NCBI GenBank assembly: GCA_021298995.1 | Contig: JAJTGB010000007.1 | Location: 1-39,799, forward strand | Length of the DNA stretch: 39,799 nt | From: Comamonadaceae bacterium | Lineage (GTDB): Bacteria; Pseudomonadota; Gammaproteobacteria; Burkholderiales; Burkholderiaceae_C | Reading direction: 5' to 3' | Position numbers and translations under genes: made by a program | The notes under the pieces: generated by a model | What the model saw: the letters and a program-made list of their open reading frames with translations, nothing else | Told to the model about the DNA's origin: nothing | The model's database searches: none | Shown here: piece after piece, positions 1 through 9,297 of the stretch | How positions within the stretch are numbered: position 1 is the stretch's first letter | Layout: each line of letters starts with the position of its first letter

Positions 1-10
1 ATTCTCGGGC

Positions 11-16
11 TATAAT
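11..16 (+). promoter_or_regulatory. -10 box of the tRNA-Pro promoter
   Basis: A perfect TATAAT lies 11 bases before the first base of the mature tRNA, which puts the expected transcription start a few bases upstream of the 5' end. The -35 box would fall before the window starts, so only half of the promoter can be seen. Confidence 0.6.
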
Positions 17-27
17 TTAAAGCTTGT

Positions 28-104
28 CGGCGTGTAGCGCAGCCTGGTAGCGCACTTGCATGGGGTGCAAGGGGTCGCGAGTTCGAATCCCGCCACGCCG
101 ACCA
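28..104 (+). tRNA. tRNA-Pro, anticodon GGG
   Basis: The 77-base segment folds as a complete cloverleaf. The seven-base acceptor stem CGGCGTG pairs with CACGCCG. The anticodon stem CTTGC/GCAAG closes the loop ATGGGGT, with U33 at base 61 and anticodon GGG at 62-64. The T-loop is GTTCGAATC. The discriminator is A101 and the CCA end is encoded at 102-104. It reads proline CCC and CCU codons. It stands alone, with its own -10 box and a strong terminator, so it is probably transcribed as a single unit. Confidence 0.96.
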
Positions 105-117
105 TTCAATTTGAAGC

Positions 118-151
118 AAGCTCTTGAGAATTTATTCTCAGGAGCTTTTTT
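118..151 (+). terminator. Rho-independent terminator of tRNA-Pro
   Basis: A 13-base-pair stem (AAGCTCTTGAGAA with its complement, one G-T pair) around the loop TTTA is followed by an uninterrupted T run, 14 bases after the CCA end. It is a strong intrinsic terminator for the tRNA. On the opposite strand the hairpin lacks a T run, so it is unlikely to terminate the cold-shock gene. Confidence 0.9.
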
Positions 152-179
152 CTGAGATTTTCAAAGCCTTCAGGGGCTT

Positions 180-404
180 TCAAGAACTTGGTTCGGTACT
201 TTGTTCGGCCTGAATGTTGATGGCCATTGGGCCTTTGGGGCCCTCAGCCAATTCAAAACTCACCCTCGAACCTTCCTTGAGACTCTTAAAGCCTTCCATG
301 GTGATGGCTGAAAAGTGCGCAAAAGCGTCTGGCCCGCCACCATCGGGTTGAATAAACCCAAATCCCTTGGCGTCATTGAACCATTTGACTGTTCCACTGG
401 GCAT
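180..404 (-). CDS. cspD: Cold-shock domain protein, CspD-like
   Basis: A single cold-shock domain, a five-stranded OB fold that binds single-stranded RNA or DNA. RNP1 is KGFGFI at about residues 13-18 and RNP2 is FAHFSAI at about 28-34. I start it at the ATG at 404 (74 residues) rather than the ORF-track ATG at 416, because GGAGA sits five bases before 404 while nothing resembling a ribosome binding site precedes 416. The length of 74, the FAH form of RNP2 and the divergent position beside clpS-clpA match E. coli cspD, whose product inhibits replication in slow-growing cells. Whether this protein does that, or is a general RNA chaperone, cannot be told from sequence. A sigma-70-like promoter lies upstream. 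Confidence 0.88.
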   Translation of the reverse strand: MPSGTVKWFNDAKGFGFIQPDGGGPDAFAHFSAITMEGFKSLKEGSRVSFELAEGPKGPMAINIQAEQSTEPSS

Positions 405-437
405 GCCTGTCTCCATCAGTTTTGTTCTGTATAGAAC

Positions 438-466
438 ATTTAATTCACTGATATGTGAGTTGTCAA
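438..466 (-). promoter_or_regulatory. Sigma-70-type promoter of the cold-shock gene
   Basis: On the minus strand a perfect TTGACA (461-466) is followed after exactly 17 bases by TTAAAT (438-443, four of six matches). Transcription would start near base 431, giving a leader of about 25-30 bases before the ATG at 404. The inverted repeat GTTCT-N4-AGAAC (424-437) lies over the predicted start site and could be an operator. Confidence 0.55.
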
Positions 467-566
467 TTCAAGGTTTACCCGACTGATGATAAATTGCTGC
501 ATTGCGTCATAAGGACTTTTGGGGCGCGGCAAGCAGAAGAGGGCCTAGCCTCTATAGAATGAAAAC

Positions 567-944
567 ATGGCAACCGAGAAACCTCCAAAACCAAATTTAC
601 CCAAACCACCAGGATCTGTTGGTGAACCCGGACGTTCACCAGGAAATAGTGATTCTGTGGTTTTAGAAAGACGCCCTGCAAAAGTTGGGCCGCCACAGAT
701 GTACCAAGTGGTGATGTTGAACGACGACTACACTCCCATGGAATTCGTTGTCTTGGTTCTTCAAGAGTTTTTCAACAAGGACCGAGAAGCCGCCACTCAA
801 ATCATGCTGAAAATTCATTTGGACGGCAAAGGTGTTTGCGGCGTCTTTACCCGTGACGTGGCAGCCACCAAGGTGGACCAGGTGCTCGATGCAGCCAACC
901 AAGCGGGCCATCCACTTCAGTGTGTGAGTGAGCCTGTGGCATGA
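567..944 (+). CDS. clpS: ClpS, N-degron adaptor of the ClpAP protease
   Basis: ClpS delivers proteins with bulky hydrophobic N-termini to ClpAP for degradation in the cytoplasm. The core resembles E. coli ClpS closely. [12 protein letters not shown] at about residues 51-62 carries the Asn-Asp-Asp and Met that form the N-degron pocket. His84 in the [13 protein letters not shown] stretch corresponds to the pocket histidine. At 125 residues it is a little longer than the E. coli protein, because of a Pro-rich N-terminal segment of about 40 residues; such a flexible arm feeds into ClpA in the known adaptor. clpA follows 103 bases downstream on the same strand. No clear Shine-Dalgarno sequence precedes the ATG. 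Confidence 0.96.
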   Translation: MATEKPPKPNLPKPPGSVGEPGRSPGNSDSVVLERRPAKVGPPQMYQVVMLNDDYTPMEFVVLVLQEFFNKDREAATQIMLKIHLDGKGVCGVFTRDVAATKVDQVLDAANQAGHPLQCVSEPVA

Positions 945-1047
945 ATCGCACAATGAACAAGCAAGAATGTGGCATAAAGCAGTTGAAATTCAACAAATTT
1001 GCCCAACCTATTATTTTTTACCTCCGCAAGGCATTTAAGGAAATCAC

Positions 1048-3387
1048 ATGATTGCCCAAGAATTGGAAGTCAGTTTGCACATGGCCTTCGTTGAGGCGCG
1101 TCAACAGCGCCACGAGTTCATTACCGTGGAACATTTGTTGTTGGCATTGCTGGACAACCCTAGCGCAGCAGAAGTGTTGCGTGCGTGTTCAGCGCAAGTC
1201 GACGATTTGCGTCAATCGCTGTCGTCGTTTATCAAGGACAACACACCTCAAGTAGCAGGCACGGAAGAAGTTGATACACAGCCGACCTTGGGTTTTCAGC
1301 GGGTCATTCAGCGCGCCATCATGCACGTCCAATCGACTGGCAGTGGCAAGAAAGAAGTGACCGGTGCCAATGTGCTGGTGGCCATTTTTGGCGAAAAAGA
1401 TTCTCATGCTGTTTACTATTTGCACCAACAGGGCATCACCCGTTTGGATGTGGTGAACTTCATTGCACATGGCATTCGCAAGAGCGATCCACCCGAGGCC
1501 TCCAAAGGCAACGACGCAGCGCCAGCACCCGAAAGCGAAGAAAGCAGTGGTGGTGGCGAGCGCAATGAAAAAGCCTCTCCTTTGGAGCAGTTCACACAGA
1601 ACCTGAACCAGATGGCCAAAGAAGGCAAAATCGATCCACTCATCGGTCGTGAATATGAAGTTGAGCGCACCATTCAGATTTTGTGCCGTCGCCGTAAAAA
1701 CAATCCTTTGCTGGTGGGCGAAGCCGGCGTGGGTAAAACCGCCATTGCAGAGGGTTTGGCATGGCGCATTACTCAAGGCAGCGTGCCAGAAATTTTGGCT
1801 GAGGCCGTGGTCTATTCACTCGACATGGGCGCACTGTTGGCAGGTACCAAATACCGCGGTGACTTCGAGCAACGCTTGAAGGGCGTCTTGAAAGCCTTGA
1901 AGGACAAACCCCATGCTGTCTTGTTCATCGACGAAATTCACACCTTGATTGGTGCAGGGGCTGCTTCTGGCGGCACGCTGGATGCTTCCAACTTGCTCAA
2001 GCCTGCACTGTCTAGTGGCCAATTGAAGTGCATTGGTGCAACCACTTTCACGGAATACCGTGGCATCTTTGAAAAAGACGCTGCCTTGTCACGCCGCTTC
2101 CAAAAGGTCGATGTGGTTGAACCCACTGTGGCTGAGACGGTGGATATTTTGAAGGGCCTGAAATCGCGCTTCGAAGAACACCACAGTGTGAAGTACGCCA
2201 ATGCGGCGCTGCAAGCCGCTGCCGAGTTGTCTGCCAAGTTCATCAATGATCGTCAATTGCCCGACAAGGCCATTGACGTGATTGACGAAGCCGGCGCTGC
2301 CCAGCGCATCTTGCCGCCTTCCAAGCGCAAGAAAACCATTGGCAAAGCCGAGATTGAAGACATCGTGGCCAAGATTGCACGCATTCCGCCTGCCAATGTG
2401 TCTAACGACGACCGCAGCAAATTGCAAACTATTGAGCGCGATTTGAAGAGTGTGGTGTTTGGTCAAGACAAAGCACTTGAAGTGCTTGCTTCCGCTGTCA
2501 AAATGGCGCGCTCTGGTTTGGGTAAAACCGACAAGCCCATTGGCTCATTCTTGTTCAGTGGTCCTACAGGCGTTGGCAAAACCGAAGCCGCCAAACAGTT
2601 GGCCTACATCATGGGCATCGATCTCATCCGCTTTGACATGTCTGAGTACATGGAGCGTCATGCGGTGAGTCGCCTCATTGGCGCGCCTCCAGGCTACGTG
2701 GGCTTTGACCAAGGTGGTTTGCTCACTGAAGCTGTGACCAAGAAGCCCCATTGCGTGTTGCTCCTCGATGAAATTGAAAAAGCGCACCCCGACATTTTCA
2801 ATGTGCTGTTGCAGGTCATGGACCACGGTACTTTGACGGACAACAACGGCCGCAAAGCCGATTTCCGCAACGTGATCATTATCATGACCACCAATGCGGG
2901 TGCCGAGACCATGAACAAGGCCACCATTGGCTTTACCAATCCGCGTCAAGCCGGCGATGAAATGGGCGATATCAAGCGCTTGTTCACCCCTGAGTTCCGC
3001 AACCGTTTGGATGCCATGGTCAGCTTCAAGGCCTTGGACGAGCAAATCATCATGCGCGTGGTCGACAAGTTCTTGCTGCAACTGGAAACACAGTTGTCAG
3101 AAAAGAAAGTGGATGTCACGTTCAGCGACAAGTTGCGCAAATTCTTGGCCAAAAAAGGTTTCGACCCGCTCATGGGCGCTCGCCCTATGCAGCGTTTGAT
3201 CCAAGACACCATTCGCAAGGCTTTGGCCGACGAGTTGCTGTTTGGTCGATTGATCGATGGCGGTCGCTTGAGCGTTGATTTAGACGACAAAGACGAGGTG
3301 TTGCTCGACATTCAGCCTTTGCCCAAGAAGGAAGGCCGTAACTCCAAGTCTGAACCGCACGAGCCCGAAGAGGCCACAGCCAATTAA
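1048..3387 (+). CDS. clpA: ClpA, ATP-dependent unfoldase of the ClpAP protease
   Basis: A double AAA+ Hsp100 ATPase that unfolds substrates and threads them into the ClpP chamber. The Clp N-domain repeat occupies about residues 1-145 and is followed by an acidic Glu/Ser/Ala linker at 150-175. The first AAA+ module has Walker A GEAGVGKT near 226 and Walker B FIDEIH near 293. The second has Walker A GPTGVGKT near 505 and Walker B LLLDEIEKAHPD, with the C-terminal D2 small domain behind it. There is no long middle coiled coil of the ClpB type, so this is ClpA. Length 779 fits the family. The AAGGAA ribosome binding site lies five bases before the ATG. The C-terminus is Lys/Glu-rich. clpS upstream encodes the adaptor. 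Confidence 0.97.
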   Translation: MIAQELEVSLHMAFVEARQQRHEFITVEHLLLALLDNPSAAEVLRACSAQVDDLRQSLSSFIKDNTPQVAGTEEVDTQPTLGFQRVIQRAIMHVQSTGSGKKEVTGANVLVAIFGEKDSHAVYYLHQQGITRLDVVNFIAHGIRKSDPPEASKGNDAAPAPESEESSGGGERNEKASPLEQFTQNLNQMAKEGKIDPLIGREYEVERTIQILCRRRKNNPLLVGEAGVGKTAIAEGLAWRITQGSVPEILAEAVVYSLDMGALLAGTKYRGDFEQRLKGVLKALKDKPHAVLFIDEIHTLIGAGAASGGTLDASNLLKPALSSGQLKCIGATTFTEYRGIFEKDAALSRRFQKVDVVEPTVAETVDILKGLKSRFEEHHSVKYANAALQAAAELSAKFINDRQLPDKAIDVIDEAGAAQRILPPSKRKKTIGKAEIEDIVAKIARIPPANVSNDDRSKLQTIERDLKSVVFGQDKALEVLASAVKMARSGLGKTDKPIGSFLFSGPTGVGKTEAAKQLAYIMGIDLIRFDMSEYMERHAVSRLIGAPPGYVGFDQGGLLTEAVTKKPHCVLLLDEIEKAHPDIFNVLLQVMDHGTLTDNNGRKADFRNVIIIMTTNAGAETMNKATIGFTNPRQAGDEMGDIKRLFTPEFRNRLDAMVSFKALDEQIIMRVVDKFLLQLETQLSEKKVDVTFSDKLRKFLAKKGFDPLMGARPMQRLIQDTIRKALADELLFGRLIDGGRLSVDLDDKDEVLLDIQPLPKKEGRNSKSEPHEPEEATAN

Positions 3388-3398
3388 GGCAACTCAAC

Positions 3399-3427
3399 AA
3401 AAAAGCCGGATTGATCCGGCTTTTTTT
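3399..3427. terminator. Bidirectional terminator between clpA and the HerA-like gene
   Basis: AAAAAAGCCGGA, loop TTGA, then TCCGGCTTTTTTT. The stem has A runs on the left and T runs on the right, so it can stop transcription from both sides. It begins 12 bases after the clpA stop, and the TAA stop of the convergent gene (3426-3428) lies within the T run. Confidence 0.92.
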
Positions 3428-4970
3428 ATCGCCGCCGGCCGCCCAAAATGCCGCCCAAGACCCCTCGAACAATTTCTCGCCCCACACTGGAGCCTATGGT
3501 GCGAACTGCTGACTTGACCATGGCTTGTGCCAAGCCGTCTTGTTTGGCCCCCCTTGGGCCTGTGCGGCCAAATAAAACGTCGCCAAGGCCGCTTAAAAGG
3601 GCGTTATCGCCTGTTTCATTGGAAGAGGGCGCGGCACTGGTGTTGGCAGACGGTGTGCCATTTGGGTTTGCGTTTGGGTTTGCGGCTGAATTTGGCTGCG
3701 CACCCTTGAGGCTCTCGTAAGCAGACTCACGGTCAATGGCTTTTTCATAAACACCTGCCACCAAGGAGTTGTCGAGCAAGGCTTTTCGCTGCTCGGGCGT
3801 GATGGGGCCCAGTTGGCTTCCGGGCAACATGACAAAGGCCTGCTGGGTGATACCAGGCCGGCCTTTCTCATCAAGGAAGCTGACCAAGGCTTCGCCCACG
3901 GCCAATTCTGTGATGGCTTTTTCAATGTCCAAAGACGGATTGGCACGCATGGTTTGAGCGCTGGCTTTGACGGCTTTTTGGTCGCGTGGTGTGAAGGCTC
4001 TCAGCGCATGCTGAACCCGATTGCCCAATTGGCCCAAGACCGTTTCAGGCACATCCAGCGGATTTTGCGTGACAAAATAAACCCCCACACCCTTGGAGCG
4101 AATGAGGCGGACCAACAGCTCCATCCGTTCAATCAGGACCTTGGGCGCTTCATTGAAAAGCAAGTGCGCTTCATCAAAGAAAAAGACAAGTTTGGGTTTA
4201 TCGGGGTCGCCAATTTCTGGCAACTGTTCAAAAAGTTCAGACAAGAGCCAAAGCAAAAAAGTGCCATAAAGCCGAGGGGCGTTCATGAGCTCGCTGGCAG
4301 ACAGCAAGTTGATCACGCCTTTGCCCTTGGCATCCGTTTGTAAAAAGTCTTGGATGTTGAGCATGGGCTCGCCAAAAAACTTGTCAGCGCCTTGGCTTTC
4401 AATTTCAAGCAAACCCCGCTGAATGGCGCCCACGCTGGCGGCACTCACATTGCCGTACTCGGTGGTGAATTGCCTAGCGTTTTCGCCCACATGCTGAAGC
4501 ATGGCGCGCAGGTCTTTGAGGTCTAACAGCAGCAATCCCTGGTCATCCGCAATTTTGAAGACCAAATTCAAGACACCGGCTTGGGTTTCATTGAGGTTCA
4601 GCATGCGGCCCAAAAGCAAGGGTCCCATGTCTGAAATGGTGGCTCTGACAGGGTGCCCTTGCTTGCCAAACACGTCCCACAGGGTAGTGGGGCAGCTTTG
4701 GGCACTGGGTTCATCGAGCCTGCGCTCTTTCAAAATGCCCTTGATTTTCTCGCTCAGGTGGCCAGTTTGGCTAATGCCGACCAAATCACCTTTGACGTCG
4801 GCCATAAAGACGGGAACCCCTTGATTGGAGAAATTCTCGGCCAAAGTTTGCAAACTGACCGTTTTTCCAGTGCCAGTGGCACCTGTGATCAGGCCGTGGC
4901 GGTTGGCCATCCCCATCAAAATTTGGCAATCTGTGGTTTGATTGCGGGCAATCAAGAGTTGATTTGGCAT
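3426..4970 (-). CDS. HerA-like (DUF853/YjgR family) ATPase
   Basis: A P-loop ATPase of the FtsK/HerA superfamily, similar to E. coli YjgR, whose cellular role is not established. Walker A GATGTGKT lies at about residues 30-37 just after ANRHGLIT. Walker [13 protein letters not shown] is near 260, followed by a conserved region with VYFVTQNP. The tail from about residue 420 is Asn/Pro/Ala-rich and low in complexity, and the protein ends [10 protein letters not shown] choose the ATG at 4970 (514 residues). The ORF-track start at 4988 is a TTG, and the GGGGGGA next to it makes better sense as the ribosome binding site for the ATG nine bases on. It is convergent with clpA and divergent from yebC. 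Confidence 0.85.
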   Translation of the reverse strand: MPNQLLIARNQTTDCQILMGMANRHGLITGATGTGKTVSLQTLAENFSNQGVPVFMADVKGDLVGISQTGHLSEKIKGILKERRLDEPSAQSCPTTLWDVFGKQGHPVRATISDMGPLLLGRMLNLNETQAGVLNLVFKIADDQGLLLLDLKDLRAMLQHVGENARQFTTEYGNVSAASVGAIQRGLLEIESQGADKFFGEPMLNIQDFLQTDAKGKGVINLLSASELMNAPRLYGTFLLWLLSELFEQLPEIGDPDKPKLVFFFDEAHLLFNEAPKVLIERMELLVRLIRSKGVGVYFVTQNPLDVPETVLGQLGNRVQHALRAFTPRDQKAVKASAQTMRANPSLDIEKAITELAVGEALVSFLDEKGRPGITQQAFVMLPGSQLGPITPEQRKALLDNSLVAGVYEKAIDRESAYESLKGAQPNSAANPNANPNGTPSANTSAAPSSNETGDNALLSGLGDVLFGRTGPRGAKQDGLAQAMVKSAVRTIGSSVGREIVRGVLGGILGGRRR

Positions 4971-5041
4971 GAAAAAGGGTCCCCCCAACTAGAAAAGTAA
5001 AATCTCACCCAGTAGATTAAATCAACAACAAGGATTTTCAG

Positions 5042-5767
5042 ATGGCTGGCCACAGTAAATGGGCAAATATTCAGCACCGCAAGGGCAGGCAAGACGAAAA
5101 GCGCCAGCGCATTTGGACCCGCGTGGTCCGAGAAATCATGGTGGCAGCCAGAACGGGCGGGGGCGATCCTACGGCCAATCCTCGTTTGCGCTTGGCCATC
5201 GAAAAAGCCAAAGCGGCCAACATGCCGGCTGACACCGTCAAACGCAACATCGACAAGGCCACGGGTAACTTGGAAGGCGTGACCTACGAAGAAATTCGAT
5301 ACGAAGGCTATGGCATTGGCGGCGCCGCCATCATTGTCGATACCATGACCGACAATCGTGTGCGCACAGTGGCCGAAGTGCGCCATGCCTTCAGCAAACA
5401 TGGCGGCAACATGGGCACCGAAGGCTCTGTGGCTTTTCAGTTCAAGCATTGCGGTCAATTGATCTTTGCACCGGGCACTTCGGAAGACAAAGTGATGGAG
5501 GTGGCGCTGGAAGCTGGTGCTGAAGATGTGGTCACTGATGACGATGGCGCCATTGAGGTACTGACCACCCCTGCAGACTTTGAAGCTGTTAAAAATGCCC
5601 TTGAAGCGGCTGGTTTGACAGCGGACATGGCTGAAGTAACCATGCGTGCAGAAAACAGCATTGACTTGACGGCTGAGGATGCTGCCAGAATGCAAAAACT
5701 CATAGATGTTTTGGAAGATTTAGACGATGTGCAAAACGTTTTCCACAACGCAAGCATTTCTGAATAA
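5042..5767 (+). CDS. YebC/PmpR family protein
   Basis: A 241-residue YebC-family protein starting [21 protein letters not shown], the family hallmark, with the three-domain layout shown by the conserved [11 protein letters not shown] and acidic C-terminal segments. The family was long annotated as transcriptional regulators, since PmpR represses quorum-sensing genes in Pseudomonas. More recent work on some members and on the mitochondrial homologue TACO1 points to a role in translation of proline-rich stretches. Which applies here is open. AAGGA lies seven bases before the ATG. purD follows after only 10 bases, so the two are probably co-transcribed. Confidence 0.93.
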   Translation: MAGHSKWANIQHRKGRQDEKRQRIWTRVVREIMVAARTGGGDPTANPRLRLAIEKAKAANMPADTVKRNIDKATGNLEGVTYEEIRYEGYGIGGAAIIVDTMTDNRVRTVAEVRHAFSKHGGNMGTEGSVAFQFKHCGQLIFAPGTSEDKVMEVALEAGAEDVVTDDDGAIEVLTTPADFEAVKNALEAAGLTADMAEVTMRAENSIDLTAEDAARMQKLIDVLEDLDDVQNVFHNASISE

Positions 5768-5777
5768 GGTTTGATCG

Positions 5778-7073
5778 ATGAAAGTATTGGTTGTAGGTGG
5801 GGGTGGACGCGAACATGCGTTGGCCTGGAAGTTGTCGCAATCTGAACGCATTCAGAAAGTGTTTGTGGCCCCAGGCAATGGCGGCACAGCACGTGATCCC
5901 AACTTGATCGATGTGCCCATCACGGATGTGAATGCGCTGCTTCAGTGGGCGCAACAAGAAAAAATTGATCTCACAGTGGTGGGGCCTGAAGCGCCATTGG
6001 CCGCAGGTGTGGTCGATGTGTTCAGAGCGCATGGCATGCGAATTTTTGGACCCACCCAAGCCGCTGCGCAATTGGAAAGTTCCAAAGCATTTTCAAAAGC
6101 TTTTATGAAGCGGCATGGCATTCCCACGGCCATCTATGAAACCTTCACTGACCCTGCTTCGGCGCATGCCTACATTGACAAAATGGGAGCGCCCATTGTG
6201 GTCAAGGCAGATGGTTTGGCTGCTGGCAAAGGTGTGGTGGTGGCCATGAACGCTGAAGAGGCGCATGCGGCCATCGAGTTTATGTTGTTAGACAACACAT
6301 TGGGCGTGGTTCACAACGCAGGCGCAGACGGTGCTGCGTTGCCACGCGTGGTCATTGAAGAATTTTTGCAGGGCGAAGAGGCCAGCTTCATTGTGATGTG
6401 CGATGGTAAAAATGTGGTGGCCTTGGCCACCAGTCAAGACCACAAACGATTGCTGGACAAAGACGAAGGCCCCAACACGGGCGGTATGGGCGCCTACTCG
6501 CCAGCACCGGTGGTCAGCGCCCAAGTACACGCCCGAGCGATGCGCGAAGTGATCATGCCCACCATCAAGGGCATGGAAAAAGATGGCATTCCCTACACCG
6601 GATTTCTGTACGCTGGCTTGATGATTGACGACAAGGGTTATCCCAAAACATTGGAGTTCAACTGCCGAATGGGAGACCCCGAAACACAACCGATCATGAT
6701 GCGCTTGAAGAGCGATTTGTTAGAAGTGATGCTGGCTGCAACCAGTGAAAAGTTGGGCACCATTGAGCTGGAGTGGGACCGCCGCACAGCGCTGGGTGTC
6801 GTGATGGCTGCGGCGGGCTATCCCATGAGTCCGCGCAAAGGTGATGTTGTTTCCGGTTTACCCAAAGATGAACTGGATGCCATGGTCTTTCATGCAGGCA
6901 CCGAAGCCAAGGACGGACAAACACTGACATCGGGTGGGCGAGTGCTTTGCGTCACGGTGTTGGCCGATTCTGTGAAGCAAGCTCAGCAAAAGGCTTATGA
7001 AGTGGCCAAAGGCATTCATTTTGATGGACAGCAGTATCGAAGGGATATTGGTTTTAGGGCAATCAAATCGTGA
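5778..7073 (+). CDS. purD: PurD, phosphoribosylamine-glycine ligase
   Basis: Catalyses the second step of de novo purine synthesis: 5-phosphoribosylamine + glycine + ATP -> glycinamide ribonucleotide. It opens with the family signature VLVVGGGGREHALAWKL and continues with GPEAPLAAGVVD, the ATP-grasp core (VVKADGLAAGKGVVVA near residues 140-155) and the C-terminal signature EFNCRMGDPETQ. Length 431 is typical. It lies 10 bases after yebC. Its TGA overlaps the GTG start of the next gene by four bases, suggesting translational coupling. Confidence 0.98.
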   Translation: MKVLVVGGGGREHALAWKLSQSERIQKVFVAPGNGGTARDPNLIDVPITDVNALLQWAQQEKIDLTVVGPEAPLAAGVVDVFRAHGMRIFGPTQAAAQLESSKAFSKAFMKRHGIPTAIYETFTDPASAHAYIDKMGAPIVVKADGLAAGKGVVVAMNAEEAHAAIEFMLLDNTLGVVHNAGADGAALPRVVIEEFLQGEEASFIVMCDGKNVVALATSQDHKRLLDKDEGPNTGGMGAYSPAPVVSAQVHARAMREVIMPTIKGMEKDGIPYTGFLYAGLMIDDKGYPKTLEFNCRMGDPETQPIMMRLKSDLLEVMLAATSEKLGTIELEWDRRTALGVVMAAAGYPMSPRKGDVVSGLPKDELDAMVFHAGTEAKDGQTLTSGGRVLCVTVLADSVKQAQQKAYEVAKGIHFDGQQYRRDIGFRAIKS

Positions 7074-7741
7074 ACCCCGTTGTCGATCAAAAACTCTCCG
7101 AACCTGTCTTAATTCCAGGGCCCTTTCCGGTTCAGTTCAAAGGACAGGCTTGGGCCTCTTGGGTGCTCAAACTCATTGGGTGGCGCGTTGATTTTCAGGG
7201 TCTTCCGACGCTGCAAGGCGTGGCCATTGTGTACCCCCACACCAGCAATTGGGATTTCATGACGGCCATGTTGTGCAAGTGGACCATGGGACTGCCTGTG
7301 CACTTCTGGGGCAAAGATTCTTTGTTCAAAATTCCACTTTTTGGCCGCTGGGTCAGCTGGATCGGTGGCGTGCCCATCGATCGCTCCTCTGCTCGGGGTG
7401 TGGTGGGCGAGATGCTTGAGGTTTTTGCAGAGCATCAACGCGCCAACAAATTCATGTGGTTGGGTTTGTCCCCTGAAGGGACGCGAAAACGCACCGAGGG
7501 TTGGAAGAGTGGTTTTTACCAACTTGCGCTCAAATCCAAATTGCCCTTGGGGGTGGTTAGGTTAGATTACAAAAAGAAAGAGCTCAAATTTGAAGGTTTT
7601 ATTCAGCTCACCGGTGATGTCGAAACCGATTACGCCTATTTGCGCAAAATGTATGAAGGCGTTGAGGGTTTTCACATCGACAAAGCTGCACCGATCAGAC
7701 CTTTGCCCGCCAAAGAGTCCAACACCAAAGCGGCTCAATGA
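7070..7741 (+). CDS. Lysophospholipid acyltransferase (PlsC-like) family protein
   Basis: An acyltransferase of the glycerol-phosphate/lysophospholipid family, probably membrane-associated. The catalytic H-x4-D motif is HTSNWD at about residues 56-61, and the substrate-binding motif appears as SPEGTRKR near 138. HTSNWDF in place of the common NHxxxxD form marks a subfamily distinct from PlsC itself, so the acyl acceptor is unknown. Translation starts at a GTG at 7070 that overlaps the purD stop (GTGA). Length is 223. hemF follows 45 bases downstream. A role in remodelling membrane lipids is inferred from the family only. Confidence 0.85.
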   Translation: MNPVVDQKLSEPVLIPGPFPVQFKGQAWASWVLKLIGWRVDFQGLPTLQGVAIVYPHTSNWDFMTAMLCKWTMGLPVHFWGKDSLFKIPLFGRWVSWIGGVPIDRSSARGVVGEMLEVFAEHQRANKFMWLGLSPEGTRKRTEGWKSGFYQLALKSKLPLGVVRLDYKKKELKFEGFIQLTGDVETDYAYLRKMYEGVEGFHIDKAAPIRPLPAKESNTKAAQ

Positions 7742-7786
7742 TGGTTTCAATGACAGGTAACAAGGCGACAGACAGAAAGAAGCAGC

Positions 7787-8704
7787 ATGCAAGTTAGTCA
7801 AGCACACACTGTTCGAGAGTACTTAATCCAGCTCCAATCCCGAATCACCCAGGCATTGCATGACCTGGACGGCACGGCGTTTGTGGTGGATGCATGGCGC
7901 AAGCCTGAAGGTGAGATGTTGCAGGGCGACGGCATCACTCAAATTTTGGAGGGTGGCCCCGTGTTTGAAAGGGCAGGGTGTGGTTTTTCGCATGTCACTG
8001 GCCCCAAGCTTCCTCCTTCAGCCACGCAACATCGCCCCGAATTGTCGGGCGCTCCCTTTGAGGCCATGGGCTTGTCGCTGGTTTTTCACCCGCGCAATCC
8101 TTACGTGCCCACGGTTCACATGAATGTGCGAATGATTGTGGCCAAGCCTGAGGGGCAAGCTCCAGTGGCTTGGTTTGGCGGGGGCATGGACTTGACGCCT
8201 TACTATGGTTTTGAAGAGGATGCAGTGCATTTTCACCAAGTCTGCAAAGAAGCTGTTGAGCCTTACGGCGCTGACTTGCACCCCAAGTTCAAAAAATGGT
8301 GTGATGAGTATTTCTATTTAAAACACCGCAATGAAGCGCGCGGTGTGGGCGGCATTTTTTACGATGACTTTTCAGAACTCGGATTTGAAAAAGGCTTTGC
8401 CATGATGCAAGACGTGGGCAATGGTTTGCTCAAAGCCTATCTGCCACTGGTGATGCGACGCAAAGACACCCCCTATGGGGAGCGTGAAAGAGATTTCCAG
8501 TTGTACCGCAGAGGCCGCTATGTGGAGTTCAATTTGGTCTGGGACAGGGGCACCCATTTTGGTTTGCAGTCGGGTGGCCGCACCGAATCGATTTTGTTGT
8601 CGATGCCCTCGCTGGTGAGCTGGTCCTACAACCGAGTGGATGCGCCCGATTCTGCTGAAGCGCAGTTGGCCAGTCGCTTTTTAAAGCCCAGGGATTGGGT
8701 TTGA
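7787..8704 (+). CDS. hemF: HemF, oxygen-dependent coproporphyrinogen III oxidase
   Basis: Oxidatively decarboxylates coproporphyrinogen III to protoporphyrinogen IX with molecular oxygen, in haem synthesis. Conserved segments are present in order: [23 protein letters not shown] near residues 105-116, [12 protein letters not shown], and the C-terminal signature [20 protein letters not shown]. Length 305 is normal. The AGAAAGAAG purine stretch before the ATG can serve as ribosome binding site. The TGA stop shares one base with the nadD ATG. Its presence implies an aerobic or microaerobic lifestyle. Confidence 0.97.
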   Translation: MQVSQAHTVREYLIQLQSRITQALHDLDGTAFVVDAWRKPEGEMLQGDGITQILEGGPVFERAGCGFSHVTGPKLPPSATQHRPELSGAPFEAMGLSLVFHPRNPYVPTVHMNVRMIVAKPEGQAPVAWFGGGMDLTPYYGFEEDAVHFHQVCKEAVEPYGADLHPKFKKWCDEYFYLKHRNEARGVGGIFYDDFSELGFEKGFAMMQDVGNGLLKAYLPLVMRRKDTPYGERERDFQLYRRGRYVEFNLVWDRGTHFGLQSGGRTESILLSMPSLVSWSYNRVDAPDSAEAQLASRFLKPRDWV

Positions 8705-9297
8705 TGTCTCAGCGCATTGGCATCTTGGGAGGGGCTTTTGACCCCCCTCACAATGCCCATGTGGCCATGGCTGAAGCAGCTATTGCACAATTTAACTTGG
8801 ATACCTTGCGTGTCATTCCTACGGGGGATGCATGGCACAAACCCAGAGACTTGAGCAGTGGGGTTCACAGGGCTGAAATGGCGAGACTGGCTTTTGGTCA
8901 TCTGAGCCAAGTCAGCATTGATGAAATTGAATTGCTGCGCCAGGGCCCCAGCTACACCATCGACACCCTCAGAGCGCTGAGCCAGCAAACACCCGAGGCG
9001 CAATTCTTCTTATTCATTGGTGAAGATCAGGGCAAAGCACTCGGAACGTGGCGTGAAATCGAAGAAATTGCTCAGAGAGCTATAATTTGCGTCGCTGAAC
9101 GCGAGTTGCCAGGTTTGCCTGGGCTTGAGGTTCCAAGCCACCATATTCCCACCCAAGTCCTGAAACTGCCCCATTTGCCTCACAGTGCAACGCAAGTTCG
9201 AGAACGGGTGGCCCAAGGGCAAGCCATTGACCACTTGGTCCCTAAGCCCGTTGCGCTGTATATTCAACGCCATCACCTTTACCTGCCTGACCGATGA
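8704..9297 (+). CDS. nadD: NadD, nicotinate-nucleotide adenylyltransferase
   Basis: Transfers AMP from ATP to nicotinate mononucleotide, giving deamido-NAD in NAD synthesis. The nucleotidyltransferase signature GGAFDPPHNAHVAMA stands at about residues 8-22 (the family GxFDPxHxxH), and the ISSTxIR-like motif appears as HSATQVRERV near the C-terminus. I begin it at the ATG at 8704 (197 residues), not the TTG at 8695, since the ATG overlaps the hemF stop in a typical TGATG junction. The stop overlaps the rsfS ATG (ATGA). nadD-rsfS-rlmH is a widely conserved order. Confidence 0.96.
   Translation: MSQRIGILGGAFDPPHNAHVAMAEAAIAQFNLDTLRVIPTGDAWHKPRDLSSGVHRAEMARLAFGHLSQVSIDEIELLRQGPSYTIDTLRALSQQTPEAQFFLFIGEDQGKALGTWREIEEIAQRAIICVAERELPGLPGLEVPSHHIPTQVLKLPHLPHSATQVRERVAQGQAIDHLVPKPVALYIQRHHLYLPDR

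Noticed and set aside
163-180. AAAGCC/GGCTTT hairpin after the cold-shock gene as its terminator
   Set aside because: The stem is only six base pairs and on the minus strand no T run follows it, so it is not a convincing terminator.
552-559. TATAGAAT before clpS as a -10 box
   Set aside because: It lies only seven bases from the ATG and no -35 box is found at 15-19 bases upstream, so support is too weak.
1189-1776. 195-residue ORF on the minus strand inside clpA
   Set aside because: It is antisense to the conserved ClpA N-domain and linker, and its composition is typical of a shadow frame.
4952-5695. 247-residue ORF antisense to yebC
   Set aside because: It is a shadow of a strongly conserved gene, has no ribosome binding site and its translation resembles no protein.
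9071-9076. TATAAT inside nadD as a promoter for rsfS
   Set aside because: No -35 element at a proper distance and the genes overlap by ATGA, so an internal promoter is not needed.
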